Shown: positions 29,107 to 41,393 of the stretch, in pieces
How positions within the stretch are numbered: the stretch's first letter is position 1
Layout of the letters: each line of letters begins with the position of its first letter
Assembly: GCF_015672735.1 (NCBI RefSeq)
Contig: NZ_JADABY010000079.1
Coordinates: 19,904 to 83,903 of the forward strand
Direction: 5' to 3'
From: Citrobacter sp. Res13-Sevr-PEB04-36
Lineage (GTDB): Bacteria > Pseudomonadota > Gammaproteobacteria > Enterobacterales > Enterobacteriaceae
Length of the DNA stretch: 64,000 nucleotides
Notes under the pieces: model-generated
Told to the model about the DNA's origin: nothing
What the model saw: the letters and a program-made list of their open reading frames with translations, nothing else
The model's database searches: none
Program-made: the position numbers and the translations under genes

Positions 29107-30492
29107 TTATTCCTCCAGTTTTTGGCTCTCCCCATGCCGATTCAGACCAAAAACCTTATAAATGAGCGTCACCGCCAGTAAGAAGCCCATACCCACAAAC
29201 AGCGACATTCGGGTATCTTCATTAAAATACATACCGATTAAGACGCAAATCAGGAACGCCATCGTCAAATAATTCGCCCATGGGAACAGAATAGAGCGGA
29301 AAGGATGGCTGACAATCGCCTCCTTGTGCGCCTGGCGAAAACGCAGCTGGCTTATCAGGATAACAAACCACGGTACCATCCCCGGCAACACGCTGGCGCT
29401 ATAGACATACACAAAGACACGCTGCGGATTCGGAATGATGTAGTTCAGGCATGAGCCAATCAACAAGATGGCGATAGAAATCGCCACACCAGCAACCGGT
29501 ACGCCATGACGAGAGACTTTTCCGACAACCGCGGGCAACTGACGATTCTTCGCCAGCGCGTACAGCATACGACCGCAACTATACATCCCGCTATTGCAGC
29601 CAGAGAGCGCCGCCGTCAGTACCACGAAGTTGATGATTCCGGCCGCAGCAGTAATACCAATTTTGGCAAACGTGAGAACAAACGGGCTACCGTTGCTACC
29701 AATCTCATTCCACGGGAAGATAGTGACGATCACAAAAATCGCGCCAACGTAGAAAATCAGGATACGCCACAGCACTTTCCCTGCTGCGCTACGTAACGTG
29801 ACCTGCGGATTTTTGGCTTCACCCGCCGTGATGCCAATCAGCTCTACCCCCTGATAAGAGGCCACCACGATACACAATGCGGTCAGGAAGCCTTTCCAGC
29901 CACCGGCAAAGAAGCCGCCGTGCTCGGTCAGGTTGCCAAAGCCAATCGCCTGACCGCCATTACCAAAGCCGAAGAAGATAACGCCAACCCCAATGACGAT
30001 CATCACAATGATGGTGGTCACTTTGATCATCGCAAACCAAAACTCAATTTCACCGTACAGACGAACCGCTGCCAGGTTTGCCAGCGCCACTAACCCTACC
30101 GCAATCAACGCGGGTATCCACTGCGCCATATCCGGGAACCAGAACTGCACGTAGACGCCAATGGCGGTAATTTCCGAGATCCCCACCGCCATCCACATAA
30201 ACCAGTACGACCAGGCAGTGAGATAACCAAAGAAGGGGCTCATGTAACGGTGGGCATAAACCGCAAATGAACCCGCAACCGGCTCCAGAAACAGCATCTC
30301 GCCCATAGAACGCATAATGAAAAAGACAAACAGCCCGGCGACAATATAGGCCAACAGGACCGACGGTCCCGCCCATTTGAGGGTGCTGGCAGCGCCCATA
30401 AACAGTCCGACGCCAATGGTGCCCCCAAGGGCAATTAATTCGATATGACGAGCCTCCAGCCCACGCTGTAGCTCTGGTTTACTTTCTGCCAT
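29107..30492 (-). CDS. yifK: Amino acid permease YifK (ThrP)
   Basis: A 461-residue APC-family permease with 12 predicted membrane helices. The family signature [14 protein letters not shown] is at residues 20-33. E. coli YifK has been reported as a threonine/serine-proton symporter. I chose ATG 30492 (MAESKPELQ), preceded by GAGGA, since the longer frame of 41 extra codons is not part of the family. It lies upstream of the tRNA operon and downstream of the ECA genes. Confidence 0.95.
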   Translation of the reverse strand: MAESKPELQRGLEARHIELIALGGTIGVGLFMGAASTLKWAGPSVLLAYIVAGLFVFFIMRSMGEMLFLEPVAGSFAVYAHRYMSPFFGYLTAWSYWFMWMAVGISEITAIGVYVQFWFPDMAQWIPALIAVGLVALANLAAVRLYGEIEFWFAMIKVTTIIVMIVIGVGVIFFGFGNGGQAIGFGNLTEHGGFFAGGWKGFLTALCIVVASYQGVELIGITAGEAKNPQVTLRSAAGKVLWRILIFYVGAIFVIVTIFPWNEIGSNGSPFVLTFAKIGITAAAGIINFVVLTAALSGCNSGMYSCGRMLYALAKNRQLPAVVGKVSRHGVPVAGVAISIAILLIGSCLNYIIPNPQRVFVYVYSASVLPGMVPWFVILISQLRFRQAHKEAIVSHPFRSILFPWANYLTMAFLICVLIGMYFNEDTRMSLFVGMGFLLAVTLIYKVFGLNRHGESQKLEE

Positions 30493-30725
30493 AAGTCCTC
30501 TTGTTGTGTTTGCATGTTTTCCGGGATGACCGGTTATCGTTATGGGTACATCGTTTTTTTGCCATAGCAGACCATACGGCGCCGACCGCTGTACGGCTGG
30601 CACCCAAAACACCACGGCGCTGTCATGATTGTTGCGAATGGTTTCCTAAAATCGCTTAAATGGCAATTAAAGCATTCAAAAAATGAATGGATTGTGTGAG
30701 AAAGCAGCGATTATGTTGTGAATAA

Positions 30726-30751
30726 GTAGCGCACTCAGCAGAATGCGCTAC
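30726..30751. terminator. Candidate terminator after wecG
   Basis: gtagcgca...tgcgctac forms an 8-bp stem with a 10-base loop, 21 bp past the wecG stop. Downstream T-richness on the minus strand is weak, so it may be a stabilising hairpin instead. Confidence 0.45.
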
Positions 30752-30771
30752 ATAACAAAGAAGAGAGGAGA

Positions 30772-31512
30772 TCAGAGATTGCCGGTATAGTGCCAACGCA
30801 GATATCGTAATAAGCGAAGTTGACGAGTGATACGGCTTGGTTGCGACAGCAGGCGGTACAGCCACTCCAGCCCGAGGTTTTGCCAGACTTTAGGCGCACG
30901 TTTTACGTGGCCAGTAAAGACGTCGTAGGTGCCACCCACGCCCATATACAGCGCATCGGGATGAACCAGGCGGCAATCACGCATAAAGATTTCTTGTTTC
31001 GGTGACCCCATCGCCACGGTAACAATCTGTGCACCGCTGGCGTGAATGCGCTCGAACAGCGCCTGACGCTGCTGTGGCGTAAAATAGCCGTCCTGACTGC
31101 CCACAATGTTAACGTTCCATTGTGTACGCAGTTTTGCTTCAGTCTGCGCCAGAACTTCCGGCTTGCCGCCAATCAGGAAGACCGGCGTTCCTTCCCGGCC
31201 TGCTCGTGCCATTAAGGCCTCCCACAGATCGGCACCGGCCACACGTGAAATCTGGGCCTGTGGAAATTTTTTTCGCACGGAACGCACGACGCTGATCCCA
31301 TCGGCATATTTGAACTCAGCGGCATCGATCAGCGCGCGTACCTCAGGGTTATCTTCCGCTGTCAGCATCTTCTCAGCATTGATCGCCACCAGCGTCCCCT
31401 GCCTGAGATGCCCTTCTGCAAACAGGTAATTCAGCGCATGCTGCATATCGCGCCAGCCAATCAGTTGTAATCCGCGCAGTGGATACAACGGCGCAGTGGT
31501 GTTATCAGTCAT
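30772..31512 (-). CDS. wecG: UDP-ManNAcA transferase WecG (ECA lipid II synthesis)
   Basis: Adds N-acetylmannosaminuronic acid to undecaprenyl-PP-GlcNAc. It has 246 residues, GT26 (WecG/TagA/CpsF) family. The core [16 protein letters not shown] and [11 protein letters not shown] are clear. It is peripheral on the inner membrane. Last gene of the ECA operon, 2 bp after wzyE. Confidence 0.96.
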   Translation of the reverse strand: MTDNTTAPLYPLRGLQLIGWRDMQHALNYLFAEGHLRQGTLVAINAEKMLTAEDNPEVRALIDAAEFKYADGISVVRSVRKKFPQAQISRVAGADLWEALMARAGREGTPVFLIGGKPEVLAQTEAKLRTQWNVNIVGSQDGYFTPQQRQALFERIHASGAQIVTVAMGSPKQEIFMRDCRLVHPDALYMGVGGTYDVFTGHVKRAPKVWQNLGLEWLYRLLSQPSRITRQLRLLRYLRWHYTGNL

Positions 31513-31514
31513 TA

Positions 31515-32867
31515 CTATCCTTCAACCTGTGTCCGGGGCAGCGATTTTATGCGTTTATGAATCAGTCCGGCACTATCAAACAGCCAGAACAACAGTTTTG
31601 CCACCAGCAAGCAGACACCAAAAATCACGAGGAAAAAGACCACTCGCGAGACAAACGAATCCAGTCCTTCACGTGCTAACACGATCATATTGAAAATGGC
31701 ACCGAAACAGAAACTGTGCAAAATCGCCGACTTGTAGCGGTTTGTCTCCCGGTTGCCTAATTCATATAGCCAGTCAAACCATTTAATGATAAGCCCAACC
31801 ACGATCGCGCCTAACGGGATAAACAACGCCCCGCCCATCACCACCAGCGAGCCAATTAATGTTGGCGAGATAGCCAGCCCCGAGTGGTTGTTCAACACTT
31901 CCCAGGTAAAGTAGTTCGCCGAATTGAGTACGATGCTCGGTCGCCCTGGCCACAGCCAACTGGGGATAAACACATAGAAGTCACGCACGATCGGCGCCAA
32001 CCCCTGGAACTCAATATTGTGGTAATTCTGCAGCAACAGTGCCAGGTTTTCCCATGGCGAGAAGGTATCTCGCGTCAGGTACAGGAAAGTATAGAACGCT
32101 TCGTCTCCGCTGACGTTCATGCCGTAGCGCTTCAGCGCCAGCCAGAACATCCCGACAATGCCCAACACGCCAGCGACCGCCAGCATCCACAGCGAAATCC
32201 AGCCGCGAATAATGCCGATAAACAAGAAGATGGCAAAGGCGATGATGATATTGGCGCGCGTACCGCCCACAATCATATAGGTCAGCAAGCCAAACGCAAC
32301 GGTGCTCACCAGGAAGAACAACCACGCTTTGCTGTCCTGACGCAGGAAGTACACCACCAGCATCGCCGGGATGAAGAAGTAGAAGAAGCGCTTCAACGCC
32401 ACACCGGAAACTTCACTGGAGAAGATCTGGCTGTAGGACTGCAGTCTGAACAGCAGGAAGCCGTTGTGCATAAAGAATATGCCCACGCTCACTAACGCAA
32501 TCGCCATCAACATTATCCACGTCAGATGAGCCTCAACGCGGTTGATGGTAAACAGTGGTTTACGCGGTCTTTCCGCCGTTCGCCTGCGTAAACGAGTTTT
32601 ATAGGTCACGTAATAGACAGCATAGAAACAAGCGGCTGAAAGCAGCGCCTGCAGCAGAATTTCCGGTGGAGCCACCGCCACGTCGAAGCGGAATACCAGC
32701 ACGCTGGTCAGCGGGAAGCCAAAGAAAAACGTCAATAAAAACAGCAACGAGAAGAACACATTGAAGTTAAAGCGTACACGTCGGAACTCAAACCAGGTCA
32801 ACGTGGCGATAAACAGCGTGGAGAGTAGCCACACCACCAGCAGACCGCTGAATTGCATCAGGCTCAT
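31515..32867 (-). CDS. wzyE: ECA polymerase WzyE
   Basis: A 450-residue integral membrane protein with about 11-12 helices that polymerises the ECA trisaccharide repeat in the periplasm. It has a large periplasmic part between residues of about 240 and 330 ([20 protein letters not shown]). It overlaps wecF by 4 bp. Family assignment rests on overall match and operon position. Confidence 0.96.
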   Translation of the reverse strand: MSLMQFSGLLVVWLLSTLFIATLTWFEFRRVRFNFNVFFSLLFLLTFFFGFPLTSVLVFRFDVAVAPPEILLQALLSAACFYAVYYVTYKTRLRRRTAERPRKPLFTINRVEAHLTWIMLMAIALVSVGIFFMHNGFLLFRLQSYSQIFSSEVSGVALKRFFYFFIPAMLVVYFLRQDSKAWLFFLVSTVAFGLLTYMIVGGTRANIIIAFAIFLFIGIIRGWISLWMLAVAGVLGIVGMFWLALKRYGMNVSGDEAFYTFLYLTRDTFSPWENLALLLQNYHNIEFQGLAPIVRDFYVFIPSWLWPGRPSIVLNSANYFTWEVLNNHSGLAISPTLIGSLVVMGGALFIPLGAIVVGLIIKWFDWLYELGNRETNRYKSAILHSFCFGAIFNMIVLAREGLDSFVSRVVFFLVIFGVCLLVAKLLFWLFDSAGLIHKRIKSLPRTQVEG

Positions 32868-33943
32868 ACCGTTTCTCCGGAAGCAATTTTCAGCGCGTTA
32901 TGCCACGGCTGCAGGTAATTCGGGTTAAAGAAGGTGATGGCGTTCTTATCGACCGAGGCCAACTGACGCTGCGCTTCACGCACGATACCCTCATTGAGTT
33001 CATCGGTGGTAAACAACACCGGCAGATTTTGCTCTGCCATATCCTGCCAGAAGGGGTTTTCGCGGTTAAGCACACACGGAATACCGGCCTGGATCAACAG
33101 ACATAAGGTCCCAATCCCCTGCTGACGGGCAAAAATAAAGTAACCCAGATCGCACTGACGCAGTAACGCCAGATAAGCCTCAAATTCCAGTTTTTCGCTG
33201 AGAATATGTAAATTTTCCGCGCTAAACAATGCCAGCCCAGCCTGACGAACGTCATCAATATACGCCGCGTTATTAGCGGGGTAACCCATGGGCACAATCA
33301 CGTTCACCGTATCGCCAAACTGCTGATGCACGGCGCGCAGCGCGGCAATATGTTCATTGCTGCGGTCGCCGGAGTTTCCCACCAGAATGGTCATTTTCCC
33401 GCTGCGTTCACGCCCGTCGCTCATCGTATTGAGCGATGGATCCATGCGCGTCGGGAAATAAAGCAGCTCACCGCGCACGCGCGGATGCAGCCCAGCGAAA
33501 TAGCGCAAATCACCCCGCGTGGCAAACACGCAGCCCACGCGGTTTTGCGCCATCCGACGCAGCGGATAAAACAGGCGGAATTTCAGTCCACTGGAGACTT
33601 CATACAGATCGGCGCCCCAGATGTGCCAGTAAAACTGTTCGGGTTTAATTCCCCCACTCAGCAACGCCAGCCATAAGCTGGTATTGAACTGACCGTGAAA
33701 GAAGAAACGCTGTTGGCGATCCGCTTTCGCTTTCTTAATAACCGCCTCTGCCAGCGCCTTTTTCCCGCTATAGAAACTCAGCGATAACGCCGGGCAGCTT
33801 TCGCTGAATCCCGCATCCTGACCGGCAACCATAAACACGCGCGCGTGCTCGCTCGTCGCAGCCAGCGACTCGTTGAAAAACCGCAATACGGTTTGGTTAT
33901 GGTGAGGGATATCCGATCCCAGAACGTGAATCAGTACTGTCAT
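32864..33943 (-). CDS. wecF: Fuc4NAc transferase WecF (ECA lipid III)
   Basis: Transfers 4-acetamido-4,6-dideoxygalactose to ECA lipid II. It has 359 residues of the GT56 (TDP-Fuc4NAc transferase) family, starting [19 protein letters not shown]. The motif [11 protein letters not shown] is near residue 122. It overlaps both wzxE and wzyE by 4 bp, so the last steps of ECA assembly are translationally coupled. Confidence 0.96.
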   Translation of the reverse strand: MTVLIHVLGSDIPHHNQTVLRFFNESLAATSEHARVFMVAGQDAGFSESCPALSLSFYSGKKALAEAVIKKAKADRQQRFFFHGQFNTSLWLALLSGGIKPEQFYWHIWGADLYEVSSGLKFRLFYPLRRMAQNRVGCVFATRGDLRYFAGLHPRVRGELLYFPTRMDPSLNTMSDGRERSGKMTILVGNSGDRSNEHIAALRAVHQQFGDTVNVIVPMGYPANNAAYIDDVRQAGLALFSAENLHILSEKLEFEAYLALLRQCDLGYFIFARQQGIGTLCLLIQAGIPCVLNRENPFWQDMAEQNLPVLFTTDELNEGIVREAQRQLASVDKNAITFFNPNYLQPWHNALKIASGETV

Positions 33944-35190
33944 GCCCGCCTACGCCAGAGTATAAATACGCCGCAACAGAGAGAAAAATAGACCACATAG
34001 GTTGCCATATATGCCTGGGCTGCTCCCAGAGCGCCATGCGCAGGGATTAGCCAGTGGGCAAATGCCGTCAATAACGTGAACTGGCTAATTTCAGCCAAAA
34101 TATAAAACCGCAGCGACGCTTTCGCGATCACCAGATAACCAAAAACGTAGGCCCCCACTTTCAGGACATCGCCCACCAGCTGCCAGGCAAACAGATCGCG
34201 CATCGCGGCAAATTTAGCCGAAAACAGCAGCCAGATAGCAAAGTCACGCAGCAGCCAGACGGTGAAACTCGCGGCGGCAACCGCCGGTAGCACAAACTTC
34301 AGCGACTTTACGACCTCGCGCGAAATGTCGTGCTTTTCAGTTAAACGCGACAGCGTCGGCAGCAAGTAAACGCTGAATGAAGCAGTGATAAATTGCAGAT
34401 ACGCATCGGAAATACTGCTCACTCCCTGCCAGATCCCCACGTCATCCCAGCTGTAATGTGCAGCCAGCAAGTTTCGCATCATTACGTACGCCACCGGCAG
34501 CGTCACGGAGGTGATCAACGCCATCAGCGTGAACTTGCTTAACTGCCCGGCCAGACCGTTATCCCAGCAGGGTTTCAGGTAGCGCAGCGGGATAGTCCCA
34601 CGCTTAATCAACATCGTAGCAGCGGGGATCACTACCAGCGCAGGCACCAGCGCCAGCCCTAACAACGCACCTTCATAACCCCCGAGACGATAGCAGCCAT
34701 AATAGGCCACCACGCCTACCAGGCTACCGACAATCAGCGACAGTGCATTACCGGCGGCATCGCGGAAGCCCTTCATCAGCGCCAGCAGTAGGTTCGCCCA
34801 GGCTATACCCATCTGAACCAGCGCAACCAGCCGTACTAACCCTTGATAATGCGTATGACCAAACAGCCCCTGACTTATCGGCGCTGCCGCCAGTAGAAAA
34901 AGGGCGGCCATCAGCGTGGAGAATCCCAGCACCATCGCCGAAGAGGTACCCACCACGCGGCGTAGCTGCGTCGGTTCGTCATGATGCTGGGCAACGTACT
35001 TCGTGACGCCGTTGAAAATCCCGGCCCCCGCCAGCACACCAAGCACGGTAACCATCTGGCGGAAGTTACCCGCCTGCCCTACCCCCGCCGGACCAAATGA
35101 AACCGCCAGCAGCTTCACCACCAGCAAGCCCGCACCAATTTTTACCAGCGTACTGGCTGCCGTCCACAGGGACGCTTTAGCAAGCGACAT
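33940..35190 (-). CDS. wzxE: ECA lipid III flippase WzxE
   Basis: A 416-residue polysaccharide transporter of the MOP superfamily with about 12 helices that moves lipid III across the inner membrane. It starts [19 protein letters not shown] one base after wecE. The charged residues within helices are conserved. Full length. Confidence 0.96.
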   Translation of the reverse strand: MSLAKASLWTAASTLVKIGAGLLVVKLLAVSFGPAGVGQAGNFRQMVTVLGVLAGAGIFNGVTKYVAQHHDEPTQLRRVVGTSSAMVLGFSTLMAALFLLAAAPISQGLFGHTHYQGLVRLVALVQMGIAWANLLLALMKGFRDAAGNALSLIVGSLVGVVAYYGCYRLGGYEGALLGLALVPALVVIPAATMLIKRGTIPLRYLKPCWDNGLAGQLSKFTLMALITSVTLPVAYVMMRNLLAAHYSWDDVGIWQGVSSISDAYLQFITASFSVYLLPTLSRLTEKHDISREVVKSLKFVLPAVAAASFTVWLLRDFAIWLLFSAKFAAMRDLFAWQLVGDVLKVGAYVFGYLVIAKASLRFYILAEISQFTLLTAFAHWLIPAHGALGAAQAYMATYVVYFSLCCGVFILWRRRA

Positions 35191-35191
35191 A

Positions 35192-36322
35192 TCAGGCGAA
35201 GTAGTTCAGTAAAGTCGTAATCACTGTGCGCTGGTTGACCGGCGACAGATTGTAAAACAGCGGCAGGCGCAGCAGACGTTCACTCTCCTGGGTGGTGTAA
35301 CGATCAGTGCCAGCAAACTCACCAAATTTATCGCCAGCGGGGCAATCGTGCAGCGGGATATAATGGAATACCGCCATGATTTCGGCTTCTTTCAGGAAGT
35401 TGATCAGCGCACTGCGATCGTCGATATCGCGCAGCTTGATATAAAACATATGGGCGTTCTGCACGCAACCCTGCGGTATGGAAGGCAGTTCAATACGCCC
35501 GGCGCGTGCCAGCGGTTCCAGCGCATCATAATAATTCTGCCACAGCGCCAGACGCTGCTGGTTGATTCGATCCGCCGCTTCCAGTTGCGCCCACAGATAG
35601 GCGGCCTGCAGATCGGACATCAAATAGCTGGAACCAATATCCCGCCAGGTGTATTTATCCACCTGGCCACGGAAGAACTGGCTACGGTTGGTCCCTTTTT
35701 CGCGGATGATTTCAGCACGTTCGATTAATTTTTTATCATTAATCAGCGTCGCACCACCTTCGCCGCCCGCAGTGTAGTTTTTGGTTTCGTGGAAGCTAAA
35801 GCAGCCGATATGACCAATCGTTCCCAGCGCGCGGCCTTTGTAGGTCGACATCACGCCCTGGGCGGCATCTTCCACTACGAACAGGTTGTATTTCGCCGCC
35901 AGTGCCATAATGGTGTCCATTTCGCAGGCAACGCCCGCGTAATGCACCGGTACGATAGCGCGGGTTTTGTCGGTAATCGCCGCTTCAATTAGTGTTTCGT
36001 CAATGTTCATGGTATCAGGGCGGATATCGACAAAGACGACTTTGGCCCCACGCAGCACGAAGGCGTTGGCGGTGGAGACAAAGGTGTAGCTCGGCATGAT
36101 CACTTCATCGCCAGCCTGGATATCCAGCAGCAATGCCGCCATCTCAAGCGAGGCGGTACAGGAGGGTGTCAGCAGCACTTTCGCGCTGCCAAAATGTTGC
36201 TCCAGCCACTGCTGGCAACGACGGGTAAAGCCGCCGTCACCGCACAGTTTTCCGCTGCTCATCGCAGACTGCATGTATTCAAGCTCGGTGCCCACCACCG
36301 GCGGTGCGTTAAATGGGATCAT
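35192..36322 (-). CDS. wecE: dTDP-4-amino-4,6-dideoxygalactose transaminase WecE
   Basis: PLP-dependent sugar aminotransferase of the DegT/DnrJ/EryC1 family that makes dTDP-Fuc4N from dTDP-4-keto-6-deoxyglucose. It has 376 residues. The PLP lysine is in SFHETKNYTAGGEGG near residue 181, and EDAAQGV near 155. It lies 4 bp after wecD. Confidence 0.97.
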   Translation of the reverse strand: MIPFNAPPVVGTELEYMQSAMSSGKLCGDGGFTRRCQQWLEQHFGSAKVLLTPSCTASLEMAALLLDIQAGDEVIMPSYTFVSTANAFVLRGAKVVFVDIRPDTMNIDETLIEAAITDKTRAIVPVHYAGVACEMDTIMALAAKYNLFVVEDAAQGVMSTYKGRALGTIGHIGCFSFHETKNYTAGGEGGATLINDKKLIERAEIIREKGTNRSQFFRGQVDKYTWRDIGSSYLMSDLQAAYLWAQLEAADRINQQRLALWQNYYDALEPLARAGRIELPSIPQGCVQNAHMFYIKLRDIDDRSALINFLKEAEIMAVFHYIPLHDCPAGDKFGEFAGTDRYTTQESERLLRLPLFYNLSPVNQRTVITTLLNYFA

Positions 36323-36326
36323 GTTG

Positions 36327-37004
36327 TCACCTGTATAACCAGTACGCGGTGCTTTCTACATTGGCACCGCTCTGTATGTAACGTTTAAGCGCGGCGATAT
36401 TGCCCATTTGGGTCGCCACACGCAATGTTGTTTTACCGCGGGCCTGCGCCCAGCCAAGCGCAGCCTGCATCAGTTCTGCACCCGCACCGCGACCGGCCAG
36501 CAAGCCAATACGCGCGTCGGTTTCATTCAGTTCACGCAGCGAGACATAACCCCGAATATCGCCAGCCGGTGTGCGAAAAACGAGACACTGATGGTCAAAT
36601 GTGCCCAGTACGGCATTTTCAATCCACTGCGCGTAGAAACGCGCGCTGGCATCTGGCGAATACCACGGTGCACGAAAACGGCTTTGCGCGAATGCTTGCC
36701 CCGCCAGCTGGCGTAACGCCGGGATATCTGCAGTGTGTGCGACCTGCGCGCTGGGATTGTCATAAGCGCCCGTGACCGACAGCGCTAAATCCACTTCCCC
36801 TTCGACCAGTGAGAAACCCAGCTGCTGCAATGCATCTAACGCCTGGGCGTTCGCCGCAGGAATTTTCGCCTGTACCCGCTCCCAGGGCTGCAACGAATCC
36901 GCAGTCAGAACCGGCGCATGCGGGTCAACACGCACAATAGCGCTCTTCACGTCAAAGAACGTATTCTCCCAATTCAGCGGCTCAATACTGGCGCGGACGA
37001 GCAC
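36327..37004 (-). CDS. wecD: dTDP-Fuc4N acetyltransferase WecD
   Basis: GNAT N-acetyltransferase that makes dTDP-Fuc4NAc for ECA. It has 225 residues from a GTG at 37004 ([10 protein letters not shown]), which has GGAG seven bases upstream and aligns with the E. coli start MPVRASIEP. The acetyl-CoA motif [14 protein letters not shown] is near residue 173. The start lies 23 bp inside the end of rffH, so the genes overlap. A frame starting at 37061 is longer but less likely. Confidence 0.92.
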   Translation of the reverse strand: MLVRASIEPLNWENTFFDVKSAIVRVDPHAPVLTADSLQPWERVQAKIPAANAQALDALQQLGFSLVEGEVDLALSVTGAYDNPSAQVAHTADIPALRQLAGQAFAQSRFRAPWYSPDASARFYAQWIENAVLGTFDHQCLVFRTPAGDIRGYVSLRELNETDARIGLLAGRGAGAELMQAALGWAQARGKTTLRVATQMGNIAALKRYIQSGANVESTAYWLYR

Positions 37005-37863
37005 GGAGTAGCTCCAGCAAATATTGACCATAACCGGTTTTGGCCAGAGAACTGGCGGCACGCTTCACGCCTTCATCATCCAGCCAGCCGTTACGCCAGG
37101 CGATTTCTTCCAGGCAGGCAATTTTAAAGCCCTGACGTTTCTCAACCGTCTGTACGAACATACTCGCTTCAATCAGGCTGTCATGCGTACCGGTATCCAG
37201 CCAGGCAAAGCCACGGCCGAGCAGTTCTACCGTCAGGTTACCCGCGTCAAGATACATCTGGTTGATGGAGGTAATCTCTAATTCTCCACGCTCGGAAGGC
37301 TTCACGCGTTTTGCGTACTCCACCACCTTACTGTCGTAGAAATAGAGTCCCGTCACCGCCCAGTTAGATTTCGGTTCTTTCGGCTTCTCTTCCAGCGAGA
37401 CGGCGCGGAAATTGTCGTCAAATTCCACCACGCCGAAACGCTCAGGATCCATAACCTGATAGCCAAATACCGTCGCCCCTTCCGTTCGGGCAGCAACGTG
37501 GCGCAGTTTTGGACTAAATCCCTGCCCAAAGAAGATGTTGTCACCTAAAACCAAACAGGAAGGCTCACCGTTAAGGAACGTTTCCCCGATGATAAACGCC
37601 TGCGCCAGTCCGTCCGGGCTGGGCTGCTCGGCATAGTGCAACTCAATGCCAAACTCAGAGCCATCGCCCAGCAAACGCTGGAAATAGCCTTTATCTTCCG
37701 GCGTGGTGATAATCAGGATTTCACGGATCCCCGCCAACATCAGCACCGATAGCGGGTAGTAAATCATCGGCTTGTCGTAAATCGGTAATAGCTGTTTCGA
37801 TACGCCGCGCGTAATGGGGTGCAGGCGAGAACCCGATCCTCCCGCCAAAATGATACCTTTCAT
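36982..37863 (-). CDS. rffH: Glucose-1-phosphate thymidylyltransferase RffH
   Basis: Makes dTDP-glucose for the Fuc4NAc branch of ECA. It has 293 residues. The nucleotide-binding N-terminus is [20 protein letters not shown] (residues 8-27), and the acidic metal ligands are in VLGDNIFFG near 110. It is an RmlA paralogue kept within the ECA operon, 18 bp after rffG. Confidence 0.97.
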   Translation of the reverse strand: MKGIILAGGSGSRLHPITRGVSKQLLPIYDKPMIYYPLSVLMLAGIREILIITTPEDKGYFQRLLGDGSEFGIELHYAEQPSPDGLAQAFIIGETFLNGEPSCLVLGDNIFFGQGFSPKLRHVAARTEGATVFGYQVMDPERFGVVEFDDNFRAVSLEEKPKEPKSNWAVTGLYFYDSKVVEYAKRVKPSERGELEITSINQMYLDAGNLTVELLGRGFAWLDTGTHDSLIEASMFVQTVEKRQGFKIACLEEIAWRNGWLDDEGVKRAASSLAKTGYGQYLLELLRARPRQY

Positions 37864-37881
37864 GCGTACCTCCTCCGGAAA

Positions 37882-38949
37882 TTAACCCTTCAGACCTAAA
37901 CGTTCACCCTGGTAGCTGCCGTCCTGCACGGGCTTCCACCACGCCTCATTCGCCAGATACCATTGCACGGTTTTGCGCATGCCACTTTCAAACGTTTCCT
38001 GCGGCATCCAGCCAAGTTCACGTGCAATCTTCGACGCATCAATGGCGTAACGTTGATCGTGACCTGGACGATCGTCAACAAAGGTGATCAGTGAGCGGTA
38101 CTGCGCAAGGCCCTGTGGCTTGTTGGGGGCCAGTTCTTCCAGCAGACAGCAAATCGTCTCGACTACGTCCAGATTCTTACGCTCGTTGTGCCCGCCGATG
38201 TTATAGGTTTCACCCACAGATCCGGTGGTCGCTACGCAATACAACGCGCGGGCATGATCCTCCACGTACAGCCAGTCGCGGATCTGTTGCCCGTTGCCGT
38301 ATACCGGCAGCGGTTTGCCCGCCAGCGCGTTAAGAATCGTCAGTGGGATCAGCTTTTCCGGGAAGTGGTACGGGCCGTAGTTGTTGGAACAGTTGGTAAT
38401 CAGCGTAGGTAAACCGTACGTACGTAGCCAGGCACGGACCAGGTGATCGCTACTGGCTTTCGATGCGGAATAAGGGCTGCTTGGTGCATACGGCGTGGTT
38501 TCAGTGAAAAAATCATCCGTAGAATGGAGATCGCCATACACTTCATCGGTCGAAATATGATGGAAACGAAACGCCGATTTTTTCTCATCGGTTAATACGT
38601 TCCAGTAAGCGCGCGCCGCTTCCAGCAGGGTGTAGGTCCCCACAATATTGGTTTCGATAAATGCAGCCGGACCATCAATGGAACGATCAACGTGGCTTTC
38701 CGCCGCCAGGTGCATGACGCAGTCTGGCTGATACTGTTGAAAGACAACGTCAAGCGCAGCCCGATCGCAGATATCAACTTTCTCAAAGGCAAAACGGTCA
38801 TTCTGTGCGACCGGCGTCAGCGACATCAGGTTTCCGGCATAGGTCAGTTTATCGACCACCACCACAGCATCCTGCGTCTCATTAATAATATGACGTACAA
38901 CCGCGGAGCCGATAAACCCGGCGCCACCGGTGACCAGAATTCGTTTCAT
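37882..38949 (-). CDS. rffG: dTDP-glucose 4,6-dehydratase RffG
   Basis: Short-chain dehydrogenase of the RmlB type, 355 residues, forming dTDP-4-keto-6-deoxyglucose. The NAD-binding motif GGAGFIGS is at 8-15, the catalytic TDEVYGDL near 134, and YSASKASSD near 160. The ATG overlaps the wecC stop (TAATG), indicating coupled translation. Confidence 0.97.
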   Translation of the reverse strand: MKRILVTGGAGFIGSAVVRHIINETQDAVVVVDKLTYAGNLMSLTPVAQNDRFAFEKVDICDRAALDVVFQQYQPDCVMHLAAESHVDRSIDGPAAFIETNIVGTYTLLEAARAYWNVLTDEKKSAFRFHHISTDEVYGDLHSTDDFFTETTPYAPSSPYSASKASSDHLVRAWLRTYGLPTLITNCSNNYGPYHFPEKLIPLTILNALAGKPLPVYGNGQQIRDWLYVEDHARALYCVATTGSVGETYNIGGHNERKNLDVVETICCLLEELAPNKPQGLAQYRSLITFVDDRPGHDQRYAIDASKIARELGWMPQETFESGMRKTVQWYLANEAWWKPVQDGSYQGERLGLKG

Positions 38950-40211
38950 TATCGCCAGACTCCTTTGGTATCAACCACGTACTGCTGGTGTACCGCATCG
39001 CCTTTAATCGCTTTAAATTCATTATGGTCAACCAGCATCACCAGCACATCGGCGCCTGCCAGTGCATCATCCAGGTTCGACAGCGTACAAAGACCATCCA
39101 GTTTTTTCGGCAGTTGATGGATGTTCGGTTCCACTACCAGCGTTTCACCACCGTGCCACTGGGCAATACTCAGCGCGATACCCATCGCCGGGCTTTCACG
39201 TAAATCGTCGATATTCGGTTTAAATGCCAGCCCAAAACAGGCAATTTTCACCTCGCTGGCACGTTTGTTCGTCTTCGCCAGACAATCCGCTACGGCGGCT
39301 TTTACCCGATCAACAACCCAGTGGGGTTTGCCATCATTTACTTCACGGGCGGTGCGGATTAATTTTGCCTGCTGCGGGTTCTGCGCCACAATAAACCACG
39401 GATCGACCGCAATACAGTGCCCGCCAACGCCGGGGCCAGGCTGTAGAATATTGACGCGCGGGTGTCGGTTTGCCAGGCGAATCAGTTCCCAGACGTTAAT
39501 CTCTTGTTCGGCACAAATCAGTGACAGTTCATTGGCAAAGGCGATATTCACGTCACGGAAGCTATTTTCAGTAAGTTTGCACATTTCCGCCGTACGGGCA
39601 TTGGTCACCACGCATTCACCTTCAAGGAAGATGTTGTACAGTTCACTGGCACGCGCGGAACAGACAGGCGTCATCCCACCAATCACACGATCGTTTTTTA
39701 TCAGCTCGACCATCACCTGGCCCGGCAACACACGCTCAGGACAATAGGCAATATTGACGTCCGCCTGTTCCCCGGCTTGTTGCGGGAACGTCAGGTCAGG
39801 CCGCATTTCAGCAAGCCATACGGCCATCTGTTCGGTTGCCCCGACGGGTGACGTTGACTCAAGGATCACCAATGCGCCTTTTTTCAGCACCGGTGCCAGA
39901 GACTTCGCCGCCGCTTCGACGTACACCATATCGGGTTCATGCTCCCCTTTGAACGGGGTAGGCACTGCGATGAGATACGCATCTGCTTCCACCGGTTTGG
40001 TGGTCGCCCGAAGATATCCCCCTTCGACAGCGGTTTTCACCACGGCGCCAAGGTCGGGTTCAACGATATGGATCTCACCACGGTTAATGGTGTCCACCGC
40101 ATGCTGATTAACATCTACGCCAATCACGTGTTTTTGACGGGAAGCAAAAGCAGCTGCGGTTGGCAGCCCGATATAACCCAGCCCAATGACAGAAATGGTC
40201 GTAAAACTCAT
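38949..40211 (-). CDS. wecC: UDP-ManNAc 6-dehydrogenase WecC
   Basis: Oxidises UDP-N-acetylmannosamine to the uronic acid. It has 420 residues from ATG 40211 ([10 protein letters not shown]), matching E. coli. The NAD motif [14 protein letters not shown] is at 10-23. The nucleophile Cys is in [11 protein letters not shown] near residue 270. Its start overlaps the wecB stop (ATGA). Confidence 0.97.
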   Translation of the reverse strand: MSFTTISVIGLGYIGLPTAAAFASRQKHVIGVDVNQHAVDTINRGEIHIVEPDLGAVVKTAVEGGYLRATTKPVEADAYLIAVPTPFKGEHEPDMVYVEAAAKSLAPVLKKGALVILESTSPVGATEQMAVWLAEMRPDLTFPQQAGEQADVNIAYCPERVLPGQVMVELIKNDRVIGGMTPVCSARASELYNIFLEGECVVTNARTAEMCKLTENSFRDVNIAFANELSLICAEQEINVWELIRLANRHPRVNILQPGPGVGGHCIAVDPWFIVAQNPQQAKLIRTAREVNDGKPHWVVDRVKAAVADCLAKTNKRASEVKIACFGLAFKPNIDDLRESPAMGIALSIAQWHGGETLVVEPNIHQLPKKLDGLCTLSNLDDALAGADVLVMLVDHNEFKAIKGDAVHQQYVVDTKGVWR

Positions 40212-41338
40212 AGCGATATCCGATTGTTTTTTAACGCGTGTAAAATACGACCACACGCTTGCCCATCGCCATACGGATTATGGGCTCGGCTCATGGTCTG
40301 ATATTCATCTTCGTCATGCAGCAAACGCGTGACTTCTTCCACAATACGCTGCGGATCTGTCCCCACCAACCGCACCGTTCCTGCAGTAATGGCCTCCGGA
40401 CGCTCCGTCGTTTCTCTCATCACCAGCACAGGCTTGCCCAGAGAAGGGGCTTCTTCCTGAATACCGCCAGAATCGGTCAGGATCAACCAGGCATGATTCA
40501 TCAGCCAGACAAACGGTAAGTATTCCTGCGGCTCAATCAGCACGACGTTGTCAACATGACCCAGAATGCGATTAACCGGCTCACTGACGTTCGGATTCAG
40601 GTGCACCGGGTAGACAATCTGCACATCCTGATTTGCCGCCGCAATTTCTGCCAGCGCATGGCAGATTTGCTCAAAACCGCGACCAAAGCTTTCCCGGCGA
40701 TGACCGGTCACCAGGATCATCTTTTTATCTAAGCTCAGGAAAGGATAATGCTCAGCCAGTTCAGCCCGCAGTTCATCACTCGCCAGTACGCGATCGCGAA
40801 CCCAGATCAGCGCATCAATGACCGTATTGCCGGTGACAAAAATGCGGTTATCGGCAATATTTTCGCGTAACAGGTTCTGCCGAGAGTTTTCAGTAGGTGC
40901 AAAATGATACATCGCCAGACGCCCGGTCAGCGTGCGGTTCGCCTCTTCCGGCCACGGAGAATAGAGATCGCCGGTTCGCAACCCAGCTTCAACATGCCCT
41001 ACGGGAATACGCTGATAAAACGCGGCCAGACTGGTGGCAATAGTCGTCGTGGTATCACCGTGTACCAGTACCACATCCGGTTTAAACTCAGCCAGAATAG
41101 GCTTTAATCCTTCAAGGATTCGACAGGTAATTTCGGTGAGGCCCTGACCTGGCTGCATAATATTGAGATCGTAGTCAGGTACAATAGAAAAGAGGTTCAA
41201 CACCTGATCAAGCATCTCCCGATGCTGCGCAGTAACGCAAACTTTCGCCTCAAGATGAGGATCTTTTGCCAGCGCATGGACCAGAGGTGCCATCTTGATG
41301 GCCTCCGGTCGCGTGCCAAATACAGTCAGTACTTTCAC
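40208..41338 (-). CDS. wecB: UDP-GlcNAc 2-epimerase WecB
   Basis: Interconverts UDP-GlcNAc and UDP-ManNAc, the first step of the ManNAcA branch. It has 376 residues from the GTG at 41338 ([12 protein letters not shown]). The family motifs [23 protein letters not shown] (near 115) and [16 protein letters not shown] (near 290) are present. A longer frame adds 14 codons with no support. Confidence 0.96.
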   Translation of the reverse strand: MKVLTVFGTRPEAIKMAPLVHALAKDPHLEAKVCVTAQHREMLDQVLNLFSIVPDYDLNIMQPGQGLTEITCRILEGLKPILAEFKPDVVLVHGDTTTTIATSLAAFYQRIPVGHVEAGLRTGDLYSPWPEEANRTLTGRLAMYHFAPTENSRQNLLRENIADNRIFVTGNTVIDALIWVRDRVLASDELRAELAEHYPFLSLDKKMILVTGHRRESFGRGFEQICHALAEIAAANQDVQIVYPVHLNPNVSEPVNRILGHVDNVVLIEPQEYLPFVWLMNHAWLILTDSGGIQEEAPSLGKPVLVMRETTERPEAITAGTVRLVGTDPQRIVEEVTRLLHDEDEYQTMSRAHNPYGDGQACGRILHALKNNRISL

Positions 41339-41393
41339 ATCGATTCTCTTCGGATTGGCAGTGAGAGCCCAGCCCCTCACTGCAACGGTGTAG

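Noticed and set aside
31884..32495. 203-codon plus-strand frame opposite wzyE
   Set aside because: Complement of membrane helices gives a Gln/His-rich open frame. No start signal and no family match.
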